From Chloroflexota bacterium (lineage in GTDB: Bacteria > Chloroflexota > Anaerolineae > Anaerolineales > Villigracilaceae), in NCBI GenBank assembly GCA_016234555.1, contig JACRBJ010000058.1, positions 1 to 64,000 on the forward strand: a DNA stretch of 64,000 nucleotides. Direction: 5' to 3'. The notes under the pieces were generated by a model that searched no databases, was not told the origin of the DNA, and saw nothing but the letters and a program-made list of their open reading frames with translations. The position numbers and the translations under genes were made by a program. This document shows, piece after piece, positions 62,350-64,000 of the stretch; the stretch's first letter is position 1, and every line of letters starts with the position of its first letter.

Positions 62350-63170
62350 CCAACTCCCTTACCCCCGCCTCCGACTTCCCCATCTCCCAACTCGCGGACC
62401 TGCTCACACGCGGGTTTGAAGATTACTTCGTCCCCATTCACATCGACGAATCCGTTTTCCTGACCATGCTCCGCCGTGACAGCATTGACCTGACTGCCAG
62501 CCGCGTGATACTCAAAGACGGCGAGCCAATCGGCATTGGACTAATCGCCCGTCGCGGCTGGACGAGCCGACTCGCGGCAATGGGGATTGTGGTCAATGCC
62601 AGAAACGGCGGCGTAGGGACTTGGGCGATGGAGAAACTCATCGAAGAGGCAAAGGCACGCGGCGAGAAGCAAATGCTTTTGGAAGTTATCGAGCAAAACA
62701 CGGCGGGAGTGAAGTTATACGAGAAAGTCGGCTTCCAAAAAGTCCGCAGGCTGGTGGGATACAAAATCGAAAATCCGCAGGTCGAAGTACGGCATCAACT
62801 CGAAGAGATGGACATCTACGAATTGGCGCGGATCGTGACCCGTCACGGTTTCTCCGACCTTCCCTGGCAGCTGACAGGCGCAACCCTTGCGCAATACACG
62901 CCGCCTGCCCGCGCCTTCCGCATCAACGAAGCCTACTGCCTCATCAGCGACCCCTCGTCAGCGGACGTGGCAATCTCGTCAGTGCTGGTCAAAACCCGCT
63001 CGCGTGGAGCAGGTCTCAGCCGAGTCCTCCTGCGCGCACTCTTCGCCAACTTCCCCAACAAGACCTGGCACGTCTCCGCCATCTATCCCGAAGAAATGGC
63101 GTTCATTTTCGAGCAGGTCGGTATGAAACGCGAAGACATTTCGCAATGGCAAATGTCGCTAATGTTGTGA
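62346..63170 (+). CDS. Two-domain GNAT-type acetyltransferase
   Basis: The N-terminal domain has GGVGTWAMEKLIEEAKARG (CoA-binding loop and helix) and LLEVIEQNTAGVKLYEKVGF. The second half is another GNAT-like domain (TRSRGAGLSRVLLRALFANF, ARAFRINEAYCLIS). It acetylates small molecules or proteins; the target is not known. It overlaps the SPFH gene as ATGA. Confidence 0.83.
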   Translation: MTNSLTPASDFPISQLADLLTRGFEDYFVPIHIDESVFLTMLRRDSIDLTASRVILKDGEPIGIGLIARRGWTSRLAAMGIVVNARNGGVGTWAMEKLIEEAKARGEKQMLLEVIEQNTAGVKLYEKVGFQKVRRLVGYKIENPQVEVRHQLEEMDIYELARIVTRHGFSDLPWQLTGATLAQYTPPARAFRINEAYCLISDPSSADVAISSVLVKTRSRGAGLSRVLLRALFANFPNKTWHVSAIYPEEMAFIFEQVGMKREDISQWQMSLML

Positions 63171-63192
63171 CTGGAGTCCAACGACTCCAGTC
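63169..63192. repeat. Perfect 10-bp palindrome after the GNAT gene
   Basis: GACTGGAGTC pairs with GACTCCAGTC around CAAC. It starts at the GNAT stop and lies 28 bases before the cytidylyltransferase gene. No T-tract follows, so it is probably not a strong terminator. Confidence 0.5.
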
Positions 63193-63219
63193 GTTGGGTT
63201 TGAAAGTAAAATAGGGGAC

Positions 63220-63891
63220 ATGAAACTAGCCGCCCTTGTCCCCATGCGTCATCACAGCCAGCGTGTGCCTGGCAAAAATTATCGTCCGCTCGCGGGCAAA
63301 CCCCTTTTTCATCACATCATCGAAACCCTGCTCGCGGTTCCTGAAATCGAGACCGTGATGGTGGATACGGACTCCAAGCCTGTGATGGACGGCGTGCGCC
63401 AGTTCTTTCCAACCGTCAAGCTGATTCAACGTCCCGAACATCTCCGCGCCGACGACATCCCGATGAACGAAGTCCTGCTCCACGACACGGCGCAGGTTCA
63501 AGCGGATTTTTACCTGCAAACTCACAGCACGAATCCGCTCTTGAAAGCCGAAACCATTTCGCGCGGAATCCAATCTCTATTTACCAATTACCCCAAGTAC
63601 GATTCTCTCTTCTCCGTCACCCGCTGGCAGACGCGCTTATATTTTCAGGATGGAAGCGCCATCAACCACAATCCGCTGGAGTTGATTCAGACTCAAGACC
63701 TGCCGCCTGTGTACGAGGAGAATTCCTGCCTGTATCTTTTTACCCGCGAGAATCTCGCCCGCAAACGCCACCGCATCGGTGACAAGCCTTTCATGCTGGA
63801 GATCGACAAGTCCGAAGCCTGGGACATCGACGAAGAATTGGATTTCGAAATCACAGACTTTTTGATGAAGAGAAGATTGAATGCAAAATAA
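63220..63891 (+). CDS. CMP-sugar synthetase-like (acylneuraminate cytidylyltransferase family)
   Basis: The N-terminal nucleotide-binding motif is LAALVPMRHHSQRVPGKNYR, typical of CMP-NeuAc and CMP-KDO synthetases. ETVMVDTDSKPVMDGVRQFF and DFYLQTHSTNPLLKAETISR follow. It makes a CMP-activated sugar for surface glycans. The sugar is not decided; with 223 residues it is a short single-domain form. Its end overlaps the next start by 11 bases. Confidence 0.86.
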   Translation: MKLAALVPMRHHSQRVPGKNYRPLAGKPLFHHIIETLLAVPEIETVMVDTDSKPVMDGVRQFFPTVKLIQRPEHLRADDIPMNEVLLHDTAQVQADFYLQTHSTNPLLKAETISRGIQSLFTNYPKYDSLFSVTRWQTRLYFQDGSAINHNPLELIQTQDLPPVYEENSCLYLFTRENLARKRHRIGDKPFMLEIDKSEAWDIDEELDFEITDFLMKRRLNAK

Positions 63892-64000
63892 AAAACAATT
63901 CTGGCTGGGCGCGCTGCTCATCTTCATCGTCTCCGCCATTGCCTACCTTCCGTTGGTCAAAAACCTGGGCTACCTGAATGACGACTGGTATCAGATGTAC
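63881..64000 (+). CDS. Membrane protein, glycosyltransferase-like, 3' end outside window
   Basis: Forty codons are visible. They encode MQNKKQFWLGALLIFIVSAI and AYLPLVKNLGYLNDDWYQMY: one N-terminal transmembrane helix and an Asn-Asp-Asp motif, similar to the early Asp motif of GT39-like enzymes. The ATG at 63881 overlaps the end of the cytidylyltransferase gene. Confidence 0.7.
   Translation, partial: MQNKKQFWLGALLIFIVSAIAYLPLVKNLGYLNDDWYQMY

Overview
This window reads as a chromosomal segment of a bacterium of the phylum Chloroflexota, most likely class Anaerolineae. That placement is an inference from gene content. The main clues are secreted proteins with long Thr/Pro tracts and NBR1-type Ig-like domains, Asp/Glu-rich peptide-binding lipoproteins beside Dpp/Opp-type transporters, a polyphosphate glucokinase, and a cytochrome c/b fusion next to a Rieske protein. 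No phage, plasmid, insertion sequence or CRISPR array was recognised. The DNA is moderately GC-rich, with short AT-rich intergenic stretches and many perfect hairpins between genes.

Layout. 1-3.3 kb: the 3' part of a giant Thr/Pro repeat protein, tRNA-Lys, and a TIR-membrane-Ig-like protein. 3.6-8.2 kb: housekeeping genes (PHP phosphoesterase, acyltransferase, recO, cdd, glmU, tRNA-Gln). 8.3-22.6 kb: a single-strand peptide-transport locus with two ATPase pairs, one permease pair, three very different binding proteins, a membrane cytochrome c and a response regulator-roadblock protein. One binding protein appears circularly permuted and another carries a coiled-coil insertion. 23-30.3 kb: mscL with an added zinc ribbon, a PcrA-type helicase, Nudix, sugar nucleotidyltransferase, aminotransferase and amidase. 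30.5-36.7 kb: a CHAP-type cell-wall protein, ppgK, a deaD-cspA cold-shock pair with an intervening terminator-like hairpin, a DMT transporter and a TPR/PH-like membrane protein.

36.7-47.7 kb: a CitE-like lyase gene with a decayed copy of its own 3' end nearby, a frameshifted Ser/Thr kinase, a FecR-like Thr/Pro protein, an FHA protein and a zinc ribbon (a probable signalling cluster), then Rieske and cytochrome c/b fusion genes, and dnaJ-htrA. 47.9-52.3 kb: LOG hydrolase, then a reverse-strand run of plsC, tmk, map, a HEAT-repeat protein, an S51 peptidase and a ClbS/DinB-like protein. 52.5-64 kb: a forward-strand envelope-glycan region with several GT39-like membrane glycosyltransferases, a sulfotransferase, a GT2, a secreted beta-helix lipoprotein, a strongly folded intergenic RNA candidate before an SPFH protein, a GNAT protein and a CMP-sugar synthetase-like gene.

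The most unusual items are the permuted binding protein (18468-20510), the CX2CH/CX4CH cytochrome module found in two contexts (15533-16213 and 43677-45476), the kinase/FecR/FHA cluster, the decayed citE copy and the folded leader at 61360-61545. All functions are read from sequence motifs only; no search or structure prediction was run.
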